From JAFAXA01 sp963777325 (lineage in GTDB: Bacteria; Pseudomonadota; Alphaproteobacteria; Acetobacterales; Acetobacteraceae): a stretch of 64,000 bases of DNA. The notes beneath the pieces are model-generated. The model was given only the letters and a program-made list of their open reading frames with translations, was not told the DNA's origin and did not search any database. Below are positions 16,415 through 25,183 of the stretch, in pieces. The first letter of the stretch is position 1; the number at the start of each line of letters is the position of its first letter. The stretch is taken from positions 444,257 to 508,256 of the forward strand of contig CAVZQE010000020.1 of NCBI GenBank assembly GCA_963777325.1. The letters are read 5' to 3'. The position numbers were made by a program, and so were the translations under genes.

Positions 16415-17206
16415 ATGAGCAGCGAAGCTGGTTCAGATCCCCTGCCCGACCCCAAGCCGCCCCTGGTGACGTTTCACAGGCTCATCCCGGGAGCGCCGCT
16501 GCCGCAGCGTGCCGATCGGGCCGCCATCGGCACCATGCCGACGCGGGCTTTCCGGTTCTGCGAGGCTCTCGTTTCGGCTTCGGCGTTCGGCTACTACGTC
16601 TTTCCTCCGATCAGTTTCAGCCTTTTGTGGGACGGTCGCGGCGTCGTCTGGCGTTGGGAGGGGGAGCCCGATTGGCACCCTCTGCGCGTGGCGCAGTTTC
16701 CAGACTTCGCGGAGACGTTCGACCGATCGGCGCCGGACGAAATCAAAGGATTCTCGCCGCCATTCCTGGGCGCCATGCAGGAGCCCGGAATCGTGCAGAT
16801 GTGGAGCGGATTGGTCGCCCGCACCGCGCCTGGCTGGAGCCTGCTGGTCCGGCCGCTCGCGAATGTGCCGCAGAGTCAGACGTTCGAACTGTTCGAAGGC
16901 ATCGTCGAAAGCGACCGCTGGTTCGGGCCGCTTTTCACCAATCTTCGCTTAACCAAGACGGACGTGCCCATCGAGTTCCGGTCCGACTACCCCCTGTTTC
17001 AGGTGCAGCCGCTGCCACGCAGCGTCTATGACGACAAGACGCTCAAGGACGTCGAACTGGTTGGCAGCCTGAGCGATTTCCGGCCCGAGGACTGGGACGA
17101 CTTCTACGACACGGTGGTCCGGCCGAATGTGCAGGTCGATCGCCCGCGGGGACAATACGCCGTTGCTGCCCGCAAGCGCCGGAAGGCGGAAGTCGACCGA
17201 ACCTGA
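16415..17206 (+). CDS. DUF6065-like protein of unknown function
   Basis: A 263-residue soluble protein. The ATG at 16415 follows GAGGTGAAGG and is preferred over the ATG at 16337, which lacks a binding site. It has no signal peptide or membrane segment and is rich in aromatic residues: FGYYVFPPISFSLLWDG, WRWEGEPDW, EPGIVQMWSGLVARTAPGWS, DRWFGPLFTN, RLTKTDVPIEF and PLFQVQPLPR. The Pro-Pro plus Trp pattern and the length fit the uncharacterised DUF6065 family as I remember it; this needs a profile search. It starts 99 bases after the repeat gene on the same strand and may be co-transcribed with it. That makes it the first candidate for a maturation or partner protein. Confidence 0.6.
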   Translation: MSSEAGSDPLPDPKPPLVTFHRLIPGAPLPQRADRAAIGTMPTRAFRFCEALVSASAFGYYVFPPISFSLLWDGRGVVWRWEGEPDWHPLRVAQFPDFAETFDRSAPDEIKGFSPPFLGAMQEPGIVQMWSGLVARTAPGWSLLVRPLANVPQSQTFELFEGIVESDRWFGPLFTNLRLTKTDVPIEFRSDYPLFQVQPLPRSVYDDKTLKDVELVGSLSDFRPEDWDDFYDTVVRPNVQVDRPRGQYAVAARKRRKAEVDRT

Positions 17207-17227
17207 GCGGCACAGTCCGCGCCGGCG

Positions 17228-19315
17228 TCAGTCGCCTTCCGGAATGCCACCCAGGCGCAGTCCCTCGGCGAAATGGTCTCTGTCGCGGGCGTGTTCGAAG
17301 GGGGTCGTGCGCAGGAATTGCTTGATCGTGTAGTTCGGTTCAATTGACAGCAGCCGGCGGCGCACGACGACAGCCTCTTGCACCTGGCCCAGATGCCCGA
17401 GCGCCGCCAGATAAGGCTTGCAGGCCGCCGAGAAGGACGGATTCATCTGACTCACCTCGCGGCCGTAAGCGATCGCGGACTCGTAGTCGCGCTTGATGAG
17501 CCCGACGATGACGAAGGCCGTATCAAAAAAGAAGGCGTGCGGATCGAGAGGCGCAAGCTTCTTATAGCGCTCCAGCCGCTTCTCCGCCTCCTCGTAGTCG
17601 CCTGAATACGCATACGCGACACCGGACAGGTTCCACGCCATCGCCAGATTGGGATTGAGCGACAGCGCCCGCTCGTGCAGCGCAATCGCCTCACGCAATC
17701 GGCGATGCAGGAAAGCCCGGACGTGGCCGGCGATCGCTAGGGCGCGGGCGTCATGCGGGTCCAGGGTGATGGCCGACTCGGCAAGCTCGCCCGCACGGCG
17801 GAATGCAACGTCCGCTCGCTCGGCCCAGCCCTGCCCGACAAGAAATACATGCCAGTAGGCATACCACGCGTGCGCGGCCGAATAATCCGGCTCAAGACTA
17901 ATGGCGCGGCGCAGGAATTCCCCGGCCTGCATGTACTGTTCGCGCTCCATGCGCCCCATGAGCGGCAGCGCGCGGAGCAGGAGATCGTACGCCGTCGGGT
18001 CGCTCGGGGGACGGGCGGAGACTCGCTTTGCTTCGATCAGGAGAATCTCGGGGTCAATCTGGGCCACGACCTCGGCCGCGATCTCATCCTGAAGCGAGAG
18101 GAGATCATGCGTCTGGCGATCGAAGCGCCGCGCCCACACCACCTGATTGCCGGCCCGCAAGTCGAGCAGCCTGATGGTGATGCGCAGGCGATTTCGAACT
18201 CGCTGAATGGTGCCGTCCAGCAGGAAGTCGATGCCGAACATCCGGCGGATCGTGGATTCGTCGCGCGTGTCGGCGATGAACTTGCCGAGCGAGTTGCTGG
18301 AAACGACGAACAGCCAGCGGAAGCGCGCGAGCGCGGTCGTGATCTCGTCCGCAAGCCCCGGAGCGAGGTGCGCCTCCTCGTCCGCGGTGCCGATCAGTTG
18401 CAGCGGCAGGACACCGATTCTGGCGCCCCCCCGGGTTTGCGCGCGGGGTTCCGGACGGATTTCGGGGAGAACCGCCGCCGGGGCTGGCGCTTGCGCCTCT
18501 GGACCGCTGGGTGATTCCGTCGTCGCCGGGCTGATCCGCGCGAGAAGCTTGCCCCCGCCCCGAATTTCGGCGAGCAACCGCTGGGTCTCGGTAGAGGGGG
18601 CCGCGTCGAGCAGGTCGGCGAGTACCGCCCGGCATCGCTCATAGGCCTGGATCGCCATGCCGCGCTCGCCCCGGGCGGCATGCGCGCGCATCAATGCCCG
18701 CCAGCCACCTTCATGCGCCCGGTCGATCGACAGCAGCTGCTGGGCGGCGGGAATCGCGGCCTCGGGTTCCGCCCGCTCGCGCAGCAAGGCTTCGGCGAGA
18801 TTTCGGGCGCGATCCCGGACGCGCTCCCGCTCGGTTGTGAGCCAGGCATCGAAAGCCGGATCGACGCCGTCGAGATCCTCGAGCAGATCGCCGTCCAGAA
18901 GCGAAAGCGACGCCGGCTCCGCGGTGGTGGCGCGCAGCACCTCGTCCACATCGACCCACGCGACGCCCGGCCGAAGGGAGAGATGATCGCGCGTGATCGT
19001 CAGGATGTCGGCTCCCGCCGGCGAGAGCGCCTCAAGCAGACGATGGATCTCCTGCCTCAGCGAAGCCCGGGCCTGCTCCTCGGGCCGACGGCTCCAGAGC
19101 AGTTCGGCAAGCCTGCCCCGCAGCGCCGGCCGAGGCGCGGAAAGAGCGATAATCGCGAGCAAGGCCCGGGTCTTTCGCCCCGGAGGAAGGACGCTCTCGC
19201 TTGTGAGAGTCCATGCTTCCATTTGCCCGATCAGACGCAGCCGCACGACCACCGTCTCGGACGAGGCGATGGACACGATCTGGTCTTTCAGCCGCTGGGC
19301 GGCATCGGCGGTCAT
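17228..19315 (-). CDS. BTAD-type transcriptional regulator with TolB-like and TPR domains
   Basis: About 695 residues from ATG 19315 (a TTG at 19369 is an alternative). Residues about 20-105 are a winged-helix of the SARP/OmpR type (VVRLRLIGQMEAW, then KTRALLAIIALSAPRPALRG and LAELLWSRRPEEQARASLRQ). They are followed by a BTAD helical region to about 245. A linker leads to a TolB/FlgO-like domain (IGVLPLQLIGTADEEAHLAPG, GTIQRVRNRLRITIRLLD) as found in CadC/adenylate-cyclase-associated regulators. The C-terminal 270 residues are TPR repeats. The target genes are unknown. It converges on the DUF6065-like gene 21 bases away and follows gshA in the same direction. Confidence 0.8.
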   Translation of the reverse strand: MTADAAQRLKDQIVSIASSETVVVRLRLIGQMEAWTLTSESVLPPGRKTRALLAIIALSAPRPALRGRLAELLWSRRPEEQARASLRQEIHRLLEALSPAGADILTITRDHLSLRPGVAWVDVDEVLRATTAEPASLSLLDGDLLEDLDGVDPAFDAWLTTERERVRDRARNLAEALLRERAEPEAAIPAAQQLLSIDRAHEGGWRALMRAHAARGERGMAIQAYERCRAVLADLLDAAPSTETQRLLAEIRGGGKLLARISPATTESPSGPEAQAPAPAAVLPEIRPEPRAQTRGGARIGVLPLQLIGTADEEAHLAPGLADEITTALARFRWLFVVSSNSLGKFIADTRDESTIRRMFGIDFLLDGTIQRVRNRLRITIRLLDLRAGNQVVWARRFDRQTHDLLSLQDEIAAEVVAQIDPEILLIEAKRVSARPPSDPTAYDLLLRALPLMGRMEREQYMQAGEFLRRAISLEPDYSAAHAWYAYWHVFLVGQGWAERADVAFRRAGELAESAITLDPHDARALAIAGHVRAFLHRRLREAIALHERALSLNPNLAMAWNLSGVAYAYSGDYEEAEKRLERYKKLAPLDPHAFFFDTAFVIVGLIKRDYESAIAYGREVSQMNPSFSAACKPYLAALGHLGQVQEAVVVRRRLLSIEPNYTIKQFLRTTPFEHARDRDHFAEGLRLGGIPEGD

Positions 19316-19381
19316 AGCGGCATTTGGGCTGATATGGGTTGCAGAGGCAAGAACCGCCACACGCCGCAATGGCCCGAACGG

Positions 19382-20761
19382 TCAGATTGCAGCCTCAAGG
19401 AAGATTGAATCGGCTTTTCCCTGCCACGTGGTGCCGAAACGCTGCAACCAGCGCTCCGCTTGGGTCGGACCGCCGCTCGCGATCTGTTCCAATGGGACAA
19501 GATAGTCGCTTTCGATGCGTCCGTATGCATCTCGCAGCCCACGGGCTTGCAGTCCCCTCCTGGCCATCGGCAGGATCTGCCGCGCGAGATCGCGCAACGT
19601 GCCGCTCTTCCAGGGAGTGTCCAAGCCGCGCCGGGGTACCGCTTCCCGCATCGCCAGAAAATCCGGGTGGCCCTGCCCGGCGAGCAGCGCCTCCGCCGCG
19701 TCCAGCGCCTGCCCATCGTAAAGCAGGCCGACCCAGAAGGCCGGCAGAGCGGTCAGCATTTCCGGCAACCCGGCATCGGCGCCCCGCATCTCCAGGAAGC
19801 GCTTCAGCCGCACATCCGTGAACACGGTCGTCATGTGGTCGGCGAAATCGCCAAGGGTCGGCTCGATGCCGGCCAGTTCAGGCACGCGCCCGGCCATGAA
19901 GTCCCGGAACCGCCGCCCGGCCACGTCTACGTACCGGCCCTGGCGATAGACGAAATACATCGGCACGTCGTCGATCAGCCAGTTCACATACCGCTCGAAG
20001 CCGAAATCCGGATCGAACATCATGGCCGGGGCGCCGCTGCGCTGGCGGTCGGTGTCCTCCCAGATATGGGCCCTGTAAGACAGATAGCCGCTGGGACGTC
20101 CCTCGACGAATGGCGAGTTCGCGAACAGCGCGGTCGCCAGCGGCTGCAGCAGCAGGCCGACGCGCAGCTTGCGCCGCATGTCGTCTTCGCTGGCGTAATC
20201 GAGATTGACCTGGACCGTGCAGGTCCGCGTCATCATGTCGAGCCCCAGGGTGCCGACCGTGGGCATGTAGCGCCGCATCACGGCATACCGCCCTTTCGGC
20301 ATCCAGGGCATCTCGGCCCGGCGGGCCGTCGGATGAAAGCCAAGCGGCGCGAACCCCAGACCCAGCTCCCCGCCGATGGCGCGCACCGTCTGCAAGTGCG
20401 CCTGCAGCTCGGCCTCTGTGTCGTGGACGGAATTGAGCAGATCGCCTGAGAGCTCGAGCTGGCCGGCTGGCTCGAGCGAGACCGAAGCGCCGCCGAGATC
20501 CAGTCCGATGATGTTGCCCGCGTCCAGGATCGGCCGTCCGCCATGCGCGCTCAGGCGCTGCAGCACGCTGCGGATATCGGCCCCGTCCCCCGCCTCCGAG
20601 ACGTAGGGTGGAGGAGAGAGATCGACCGACCGGAACCCGAACTTCTCATGCTCGGTGCCGATCCGGAAGCGGTCGGGCGATTTGCATCCGGCGGCGATAT
20701 AGTCCGTCAGCTGCTTGACCGACGTGATTGGCGTCGCGTTCGTATCTCCTGGATTAGACAT
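19382..20761 (-). CDS. gshA: Glutamate-cysteine ligase (plant/alphaproteobacterial type)
   Basis: A 459-residue cytoplasmic enzyme that joins glutamate and cysteine, the first step of glutathione synthesis. It belongs to the GCS2 group rather than the enterobacterial one, shown by RIGTEHEKFGF near residue 35, SLEPAGQLELSG, MMTRTCTVQVNLDYASEDD and ANSPFVEGRPSGYLSYRAHI. The length matches alphaproteobacterial GshA. It follows rsmE with a 36-base gap, so they are probably co-transcribed. No gshB is in view. Confidence 0.94.
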   Translation of the reverse strand: MSNPGDTNATPITSVKQLTDYIAAGCKSPDRFRIGTEHEKFGFRSVDLSPPPYVSEAGDGADIRSVLQRLSAHGGRPILDAGNIIGLDLGGASVSLEPAGQLELSGDLLNSVHDTEAELQAHLQTVRAIGGELGLGFAPLGFHPTARRAEMPWMPKGRYAVMRRYMPTVGTLGLDMMTRTCTVQVNLDYASEDDMRRKLRVGLLLQPLATALFANSPFVEGRPSGYLSYRAHIWEDTDRQRSGAPAMMFDPDFGFERYVNWLIDDVPMYFVYRQGRYVDVAGRRFRDFMAGRVPELAGIEPTLGDFADHMTTVFTDVRLKRFLEMRGADAGLPEMLTALPAFWVGLLYDGQALDAAEALLAGQGHPDFLAMREAVPRRGLDTPWKSGTLRDLARQILPMARRGLQARGLRDAYGRIESDYLVPLEQIASGGPTQAERWLQRFGTTWQGKADSIFLEAAI

Positions 20762-20797
20762 CGCTCTTTCAGCCGGAAGGCCTGTGTACTACCAGTC

Positions 20798-21508
20798 TCA
20801 ACGGCAGGCGGGCGCTTGCAGCAGGGCCAAGCCCGTGATCGCCGCCGTCTCCGCCCGCAAAATACGCGGACCGAGGCTTACGGGCGTTACAAAGGGCCGG
20901 CCTCGCAGGATCTCAAGCTCCTCTCCCGCAAACCCGCCCTCGGGTCCGACCAGCAGCCCCGTGGGCCGGCCACCGGCCGGGGGAATGAACGTCTCGCCCG
21001 CCCGTTCAACGGCGACAAAGAGCCGTGTCTCCATAGGCCAGCGGGACAGGAACGCCGTCAAGTGTTGCACCGCGAGCACGGCGGGGACGTCCAAACGCTC
21101 GCACTGCTCGGTGGCCTCACGGGCGATAGCCGAAAGGCGCTCTGGATTGACCCGCCCGGCATTGGTGCGAGCCGTGAGCACCGGCGCGATCGTGGTCGCG
21201 CCGAGTTCCGTCGCTTTCTGAACGACGAGATCGGTCGCGTCCCGCTTCAGCAGCGCGAAAGCGAGGCACAGCGAAGGCTCGGCCGCCTGGGGCCGCAGAC
21301 ACTTTTTGACGCTCAGGTCCGCCCGGTCCCGCTTCAGCTCATCGATGTGACCAAGCCACTCGCCATCGTGGCCGTTGAACAGCCGGACGACGTCGCCGGG
21401 CGTTCGGCGCATGACCCGATCCAGGTAGTGCGCCTGCGCAGGCGTGAGACCAACTTTAGCGCCGGGGAATAACGGCGCACCGACAAAGAGGCGAATTGAC
21501 CCGGACAT
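20798..21508 (-). CDS. rsmE: 16S rRNA (uracil-1498-N3)-methyltransferase
   Basis: A 236-residue SPOUT-class methyltransferase for U1498 of 16S rRNA. It has an N-terminal PUA-like domain (AHYLDRVMRRTPGDVVRLFNG), the central LLKRDATDLVVQKATELG, and the C-terminal knot with TGLLVGPEGGFAGEELE and SLGPRILRAETA, which binds SAM. The ATG at 21508 was chosen over the upstream TTG/ATG because the family starts at IRLFV. It is divergent from ubiA with only 21 bases between start codons, so each promoter must lie inside the other gene. Confidence 0.94.
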   Translation of the reverse strand: MSGSIRLFVGAPLFPGAKVGLTPAQAHYLDRVMRRTPGDVVRLFNGHDGEWLGHIDELKRDRADLSVKKCLRPQAAEPSLCLAFALLKRDATDLVVQKATELGATTIAPVLTARTNAGRVNPERLSAIAREATEQCERLDVPAVLAVQHLTAFLSRWPMETRLFVAVERAGETFIPPAGGRPTGLLVGPEGGFAGEELEILRGRPFVTPVSLGPRILRAETAAITGLALLQAPACR

Positions 21509-21529
21509 GCCGACGGGAGAATACCACTC

Positions 21530-22429
21530 ATGATCCCGCATACGGATATCGCTACCGGCGGCTGGGTCGCGCGACTGCCTCGCGCCTGGCTGCCTTATCT
21601 GCTGCTGGCGCGCCTCGACCGGCCGATCGGCATATGGCTGCTCTTCCTGCCGGGCCTCTGGGGCATCCTCACGGCCGCACCGTCCGCTTCCGAAGCCTTA
21701 CGCCTCATCCTCTTGTTCGGGGTGGGGAGCATCGTCATGCGTGCCGCTGGCTGCGTCGTCAACGATCTCTGGGATCGCGACATCGACCGAAAGGTGGCCC
21801 GGACCGCGGGGCGGCCGCTCGCCTCCGGCGCGCTCCGGCCGAGGCAGGCCCTGATTTTTCTGTGCGTTCTGCTGGCTGCCGGGCTCGTGATCCTGCTCCA
21901 GCTGAACGGGCTGGCGCAGATCATGGGCGCGGCGTCCCTGCTGCTGGTCGGTCTCTATCCGCTGGCCAAGCGGATCACCTGGTGGCCGCAGCTCGTCATG
22001 GGCTTCACCTTCGGCTACGGCGCGCCGCTCGGCTACGCGGCCGGGGCCGATCGCATCGACTGGGTTCTCGCAGCGCTCTATGGCGCCGCCATCCTGTGGG
22101 ATCTCGGCTTCGACACGGTCTACGCGCATCAGGATCGCGAGGACGACGCGCTGGTCGGCGTGAAGTCGACCGCGCGGCTGTTCGGCCCTCAAACCCGGCC
22201 GATGCTGGCCGTTTGCTACGCCGGAACCATTGCGGCGCTCGCCTGCGCGGGCTGGATCGCCGGATCGTCGGCCTGGTTCTTTCTTGCGCTCGCGCTGCCC
22301 TCCGTCCTGCTGGCCCGCCAAGTGGCCCGGCTCGACATCGACGATCCCGCGCTCTGCCTTCGGCTGTTCAAGTCGAACCGGGAGGTCGGCCTCGCCGTCG
22401 CGCTCGCCCTCCTTCTGGGCCGCCTGTGA
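21530..22429 (+). CDS. ubiA: 4-hydroxybenzoate polyprenyltransferase
   Basis: A 299-residue membrane prenyltransferase that attaches the polyprenyl chain to 4-hydroxybenzoate in ubiquinone synthesis. Both Asp-rich sites are present: NDLWDRDIDRKVARTAGRPL (about residues 80-99) and DLGFDTVYAHQDREDDALVG (about 197-216). Eight or nine hydrophobic segments are seen. It overlaps the following methyltransferase gene by four bases (GTGA). Confidence 0.95.
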   Translation: MIPHTDIATGGWVARLPRAWLPYLLLARLDRPIGIWLLFLPGLWGILTAAPSASEALRLILLFGVGSIVMRAAGCVVNDLWDRDIDRKVARTAGRPLASGALRPRQALIFLCVLLAAGLVILLQLNGLAQIMGAASLLLVGLYPLAKRITWWPQLVMGFTFGYGAPLGYAAGADRIDWVLAALYGAAILWDLGFDTVYAHQDREDDALVGVKSTARLFGPQTRPMLAVCYAGTIAALACAGWIAGSSAWFFLALALPSVLLARQVARLDIDDPALCLRLFKSNREVGLAVALALLLGRL

Positions 22430-23070
22430 CCGACCCCGCCTGCTTCATCCGCAAGCATACGTGCTTGAGTTCAGCCCCGCTCGTGCCGGAACTGCGGCTC
22501 TATCTTGCCGACGAGATCACGCCGATCTGGCACGCGACCGAGGCGTATCTGGCGCGGAGCAATGTCGCGCCGCCGTTCTGGGCTTTCGCCTGGCCGGGAA
22601 GTCAGGCCCTCGCCCGCCATGTGCTGGATCATCCGGACCGGGTGGCGGGGCGCACGGTGCTCGACTTCGCGGCGGGCGGCGGACTCGCCGCGCTCGCCTG
22701 CGCTTCGGCCGGTGCTGCCAGCGTGGAAGCGGCCGAGATCGATCCGATGGCGACCGCCGCGATCCGCCTGAACGCGGCGGCAAACGGCCTGGCCGTTACG
22801 AGCGTGACCGAGGATTTCGTCGGCGCTCCCGCCCGTTGGGATCTGATCCTGTGCGGCGACGTCTGCTACGAGGCGCCGATGACCGCTCACATCATGCCGT
22901 GGCTACGCAAGATGGCCTCCACGAGCGAGGTCTGGATCGCCGACCCCGGACGCTCCTATCTCCCGCGCGCGGGCCTGACGCCATTCGGCTCCTACGGAGT
23001 TCCGACCACGCTCGAGCTTGAGGACCGGACGGAACGGTCCGTCACGCTCTACCGCCTCTCGCCCGGCTGA
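22426..23070 (+). CDS. Class I SAM-dependent methyltransferase (NNT1/ETF-beta lysine methyltransferase-like)
   Basis: A 214-residue methyltransferase starting at a GTG that overlaps the ubiA stop. The opening ITPIWHATEAYLARSNVAPP, FWAFAWPGSQALARHVLD and the SAM motif VLDFAAGGGLAALACASAGA are those of the group containing ETF-beta lysine methyltransferase and Nnt1. The acidic motif II is EAAEIDPMA and the post-I motif is WDLILCGDVCYE. The protein substrate is not evident; it could modify a protein lysine. Position after ubiA suggests co-expression, not necessarily a ubiquinone role. Confidence 0.78.
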   Translation: MTDPACFIRKHTCLSSAPLVPELRLYLADEITPIWHATEAYLARSNVAPPFWAFAWPGSQALARHVLDHPDRVAGRTVLDFAAGGGLAALACASAGAASVEAAEIDPMATAAIRLNAAANGLAVTSVTEDFVGAPARWDLILCGDVCYEAPMTAHIMPWLRKMASTSEVWIADPGRSYLPRAGLTPFGSYGVPTTLELEDRTERSVTLYRLSPG

Positions 23071-23080
23071 GGCCGGAGCC

Positions 23081-23947
23081 CTAGCGGCACATGAGGACGG
23101 GCAAGCTCGCATGTTCGAGAACGTGGCGCGTCACGCCGCCCAGGATTAGCTGGCGCAGGCGGGAGTGGGAATACGCCCCCTGCGTCAGCAGATCGGCGCC
23201 GAATTCCCGGGCGGCCCCGAGCAGCCCGGCGCCGACGCTGTTGTTCAGGGACCGGAACATAGCCACCTCGGCCGAGATGCCGTGCAGTTCGAGGTAGGGC
23301 ACAAGTTCCTGCGCCGCCGGCCCGCGCCTCTGGTAATCATCGGCGCCGAGAATGCGAACCGCATCCGCCCGCTGCAGCCAGGGTATGGCGGCGAGCACGG
23401 CGGCAGCCGCTTCGGCCGTGCCGTTCCAGGCGATGCACACCCGCGTCCCGATCGTCGCGGGAGCCATCTGCGGGGCTATCAGCACCGGCCGGCCGCTGTC
23501 GAACAGCACGGCATGCAAGGCGTCGGACGAGGACACATCCTCACCGGCCTCCGTGTGCGGCACAACGGTCAGATCGGCCAGCCGCGCGAGCTGGGCAACG
23601 AGTTCCTCCTCACGTCCCGTGACGGCGTCGAAACTCGCGGTGGCGTCCCCCTCGGTCGGACGCGGCGCGGCAATGATGACGTCGTGCTCGGCCGCGAACC
23701 GGTCGAACAGCGCCCGCACGGCGTGCGCCCGCTCGCTGCTCTCCCTCTCCGTCGCCGACATCATGTCCTCGATCATCGCGCCGGACAGCCCCTCGCCCGC
23801 AAGAGGCGCGACGTCCCGCGAGTCGACCCGCACGTGCAGCGCGCTGACATGCGCGCTCCAGATGCGAGCCGTCATCATGGCCGTGCTCAAGGCAGCCTCG
23901 CCGGCGGCGGTCCCGGTGAGCGGAAGCAGAACTTTGCGGATAGCCAT
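23081..23947 (-). CDS. Universal stress protein with two UspA domains
   Basis: A 288-residue tandem UspA protein. The first domain (about 1-145: IRKVLLPLTGTAAGEAALS) is degenerate in its nucleotide loop. The second (about 150-288: RVCIAWNGTAEAAAAVLAAI) ends with LTQGAYSHSRLRQLILGGVT and RHVLEHASLPVLMC, close to the ATP-binding G-2x-G-9x-G-S/T arrangement. Such proteins are induced under stress in the cytoplasm. It converges on the methyltransferase gene with a 10-base gap. Confidence 0.85.
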   Translation of the reverse strand: MAIRKVLLPLTGTAAGEAALSTAMMTARIWSAHVSALHVRVDSRDVAPLAGEGLSGAMIEDMMSATERESSERAHAVRALFDRFAAEHDVIIAAPRPTEGDATASFDAVTGREEELVAQLARLADLTVVPHTEAGEDVSSSDALHAVLFDSGRPVLIAPQMAPATIGTRVCIAWNGTAEAAAAVLAAIPWLQRADAVRILGADDYQRRGPAAQELVPYLELHGISAEVAMFRSLNNSVGAGLLGAAREFGADLLTQGAYSHSRLRQLILGGVTRHVLEHASLPVLMCR

Positions 23948-23998
23948 TGAATTCGGTCCTTCCGACCTGGCCGATGCGTCCGCGATATTTGGCGTCGC

Positions 23999-24444
23999 CT
24001 AGTCAGGTTCGGCAAGCACGGCCCGAAGCGCCGCGCTCGCCGCACACGCCGCTTCGGGCGAAGTCGCCGGGATCGAGCGCCAGCCGGGTTCCGCGGGCGC
24101 TCCGGGCGGATGCGCATCGGCGGCGGCGCGCAGCACCGGACCGCCGCCGGCTCGAACGTCTGGCCATCGCCGAGTAAAGCAAGCCATCGCGGCGATCCAG
24201 AATCGGGACGACGTCGCGATACAGCCCGGCGCCGCGCGAGCATTAAGTTCGAGTTCGCGGACGGCAAAGTGCCGCCGCGCGACCGGTGACGTGAAATCGA
24301 GGTAGCCGAGCCGCACCGCCTTGCGCAGCTTCCAGACCGTGCCGGAGCCGACGAATACCAGCGAGGTATGCGTCTCCACCGGCTCCGCCCGGATAACGCC
24401 TTGAGAAAGGCAGCCGCCGCGGCCTGCGCGGGCGGAACAGCCAT
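23999..24444 (-). pseudogene. Remnant of a COG2187-type kinase/ATPase gene
   Basis: The segment ETHTSLVFVGSGTVWKLRK, then AVRLGYLDFTSPVARRHFAV and RELELNARAAPG, is the N-terminal part of the phosphotransferase-like/AAA kinase family (about 500 residues normally). It is reachable from the ATG at 24444 (which overlaps the pdxH stop as TAATG) only by a frameshift near 24400. After RAAPG the expected LYRDVVPI appears in yet another frame. The last 100 codons show no further similarity and end at a stop near 23999. It is a broken 5' fragment once coupled to pdxH. Confidence 0.65.
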
Positions 24445-25064
24445 TACGGGAACAGCCTTCCGGTGGCCCAGCCCCGATCGCCTTGCTCATAGACCGTGCG
24501 GTCATGCAAGCGGAACGGCATGTCTTGCCAGAACTCGAAGCGGTGCGGGACGACCCGGTAGCCGGACCAATAAGGCGGACGCGGGATCTCCTCGCCGGGG
24601 TAGCGCGCCTCGCACTCGGCCAGACGATCCTCAAGCTCCTGCCGAGCGGCAAGCGGCCTCGACTGGGCGGATGCCCAGGCTCCAAGGCGCGAGAGACGAG
24701 GACGGCTTTTGAAGTAGGCATCGGCCTCCTCGGCCGAAACCGGACCAACCGCCCCCTCGACACGGATCTGACGCCGCAACGACTTCCAGTGAAACAGCAA
24801 CGCCACGTGAGAGTTGGCGGCCAGTTCCACGCCCTTGCGGCTTTCCTGGTTGGTGTAGAAGACAAACCCGCGCGCCGTGACGTTCGGCTGATCCACCCCC
24901 TTCAGCAGCACCATCCGCAGCGACGGACGGCCGTCCGGGGTGGCGGTGGCCAGCGCCATCGCGTTCGGATCGTTGGGCTCCTTCTCTGTCGCTTCCCGCA
25001 TCCACGCGGAGAAGCGGTCGAAAGGGTCTGCTTGTGTGTCGCCCGAATTCTGAGTGTCTTGCAT
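24444..25064 (-). CDS. pdxH: Pyridoxamine 5'-phosphate oxidase
   Basis: A 206-residue FMN enzyme that makes pyridoxal 5'-phosphate. It starts at ATG 25064 (MQDTQNSGDTQADPFDRF). Family marks are NAMALATATPDGRPSLRMVL with the FMN-binding Arg, LLKGVDQPNVTARGFVFYTN, then FHWKSLRRQIRVEG and the C-terminal PPYWSGYRVVPHRFEFWQ, and it ends with the standard tail at GRLFP. It is divergent from fabI, with 119 bases between the start codons. Confidence 0.95.
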   Translation of the reverse strand: MQDTQNSGDTQADPFDRFSAWMREATEKEPNDPNAMALATATPDGRPSLRMVLLKGVDQPNVTARGFVFYTNQESRKGVELAANSHVALLFHWKSLRRQIRVEGAVGPVSAEEADAYFKSRPRLSRLGAWASAQSRPLAARQELEDRLAECEARYPGEEIPRPPYWSGYRVVPHRFEFWQDMPFRLHDRTVYEQGDRGWATGRLFP

Positions 25065-25183
25065 AGTCACGAGTCTGCCGCCGAGCGCCCCGCGCGCCAA
25101 GCGCCCTTTGCGGACGGCTCTTGCTCCCTTCCGTGACCCTGTGCCACCACGGGATGGAGCATCGACCCGAGTAGGAACCGACC

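Noticed and set aside
15482..16455. Long open frames on the minus strand and in another plus frame across the 60-base repeat
   Set aside because: They are open only because the repeat unit has no stop in those frames. Differences between copies are non-silent there, and no ribosome binding site supports them.
16415..17206. SapC-like or tryptophan halogenase assignment for the protein after the repeat gene
   Set aside because: The nucleotide-binding and halogenase motifs are missing, and the Pro/Trp pattern fits the DUF6065 type better.
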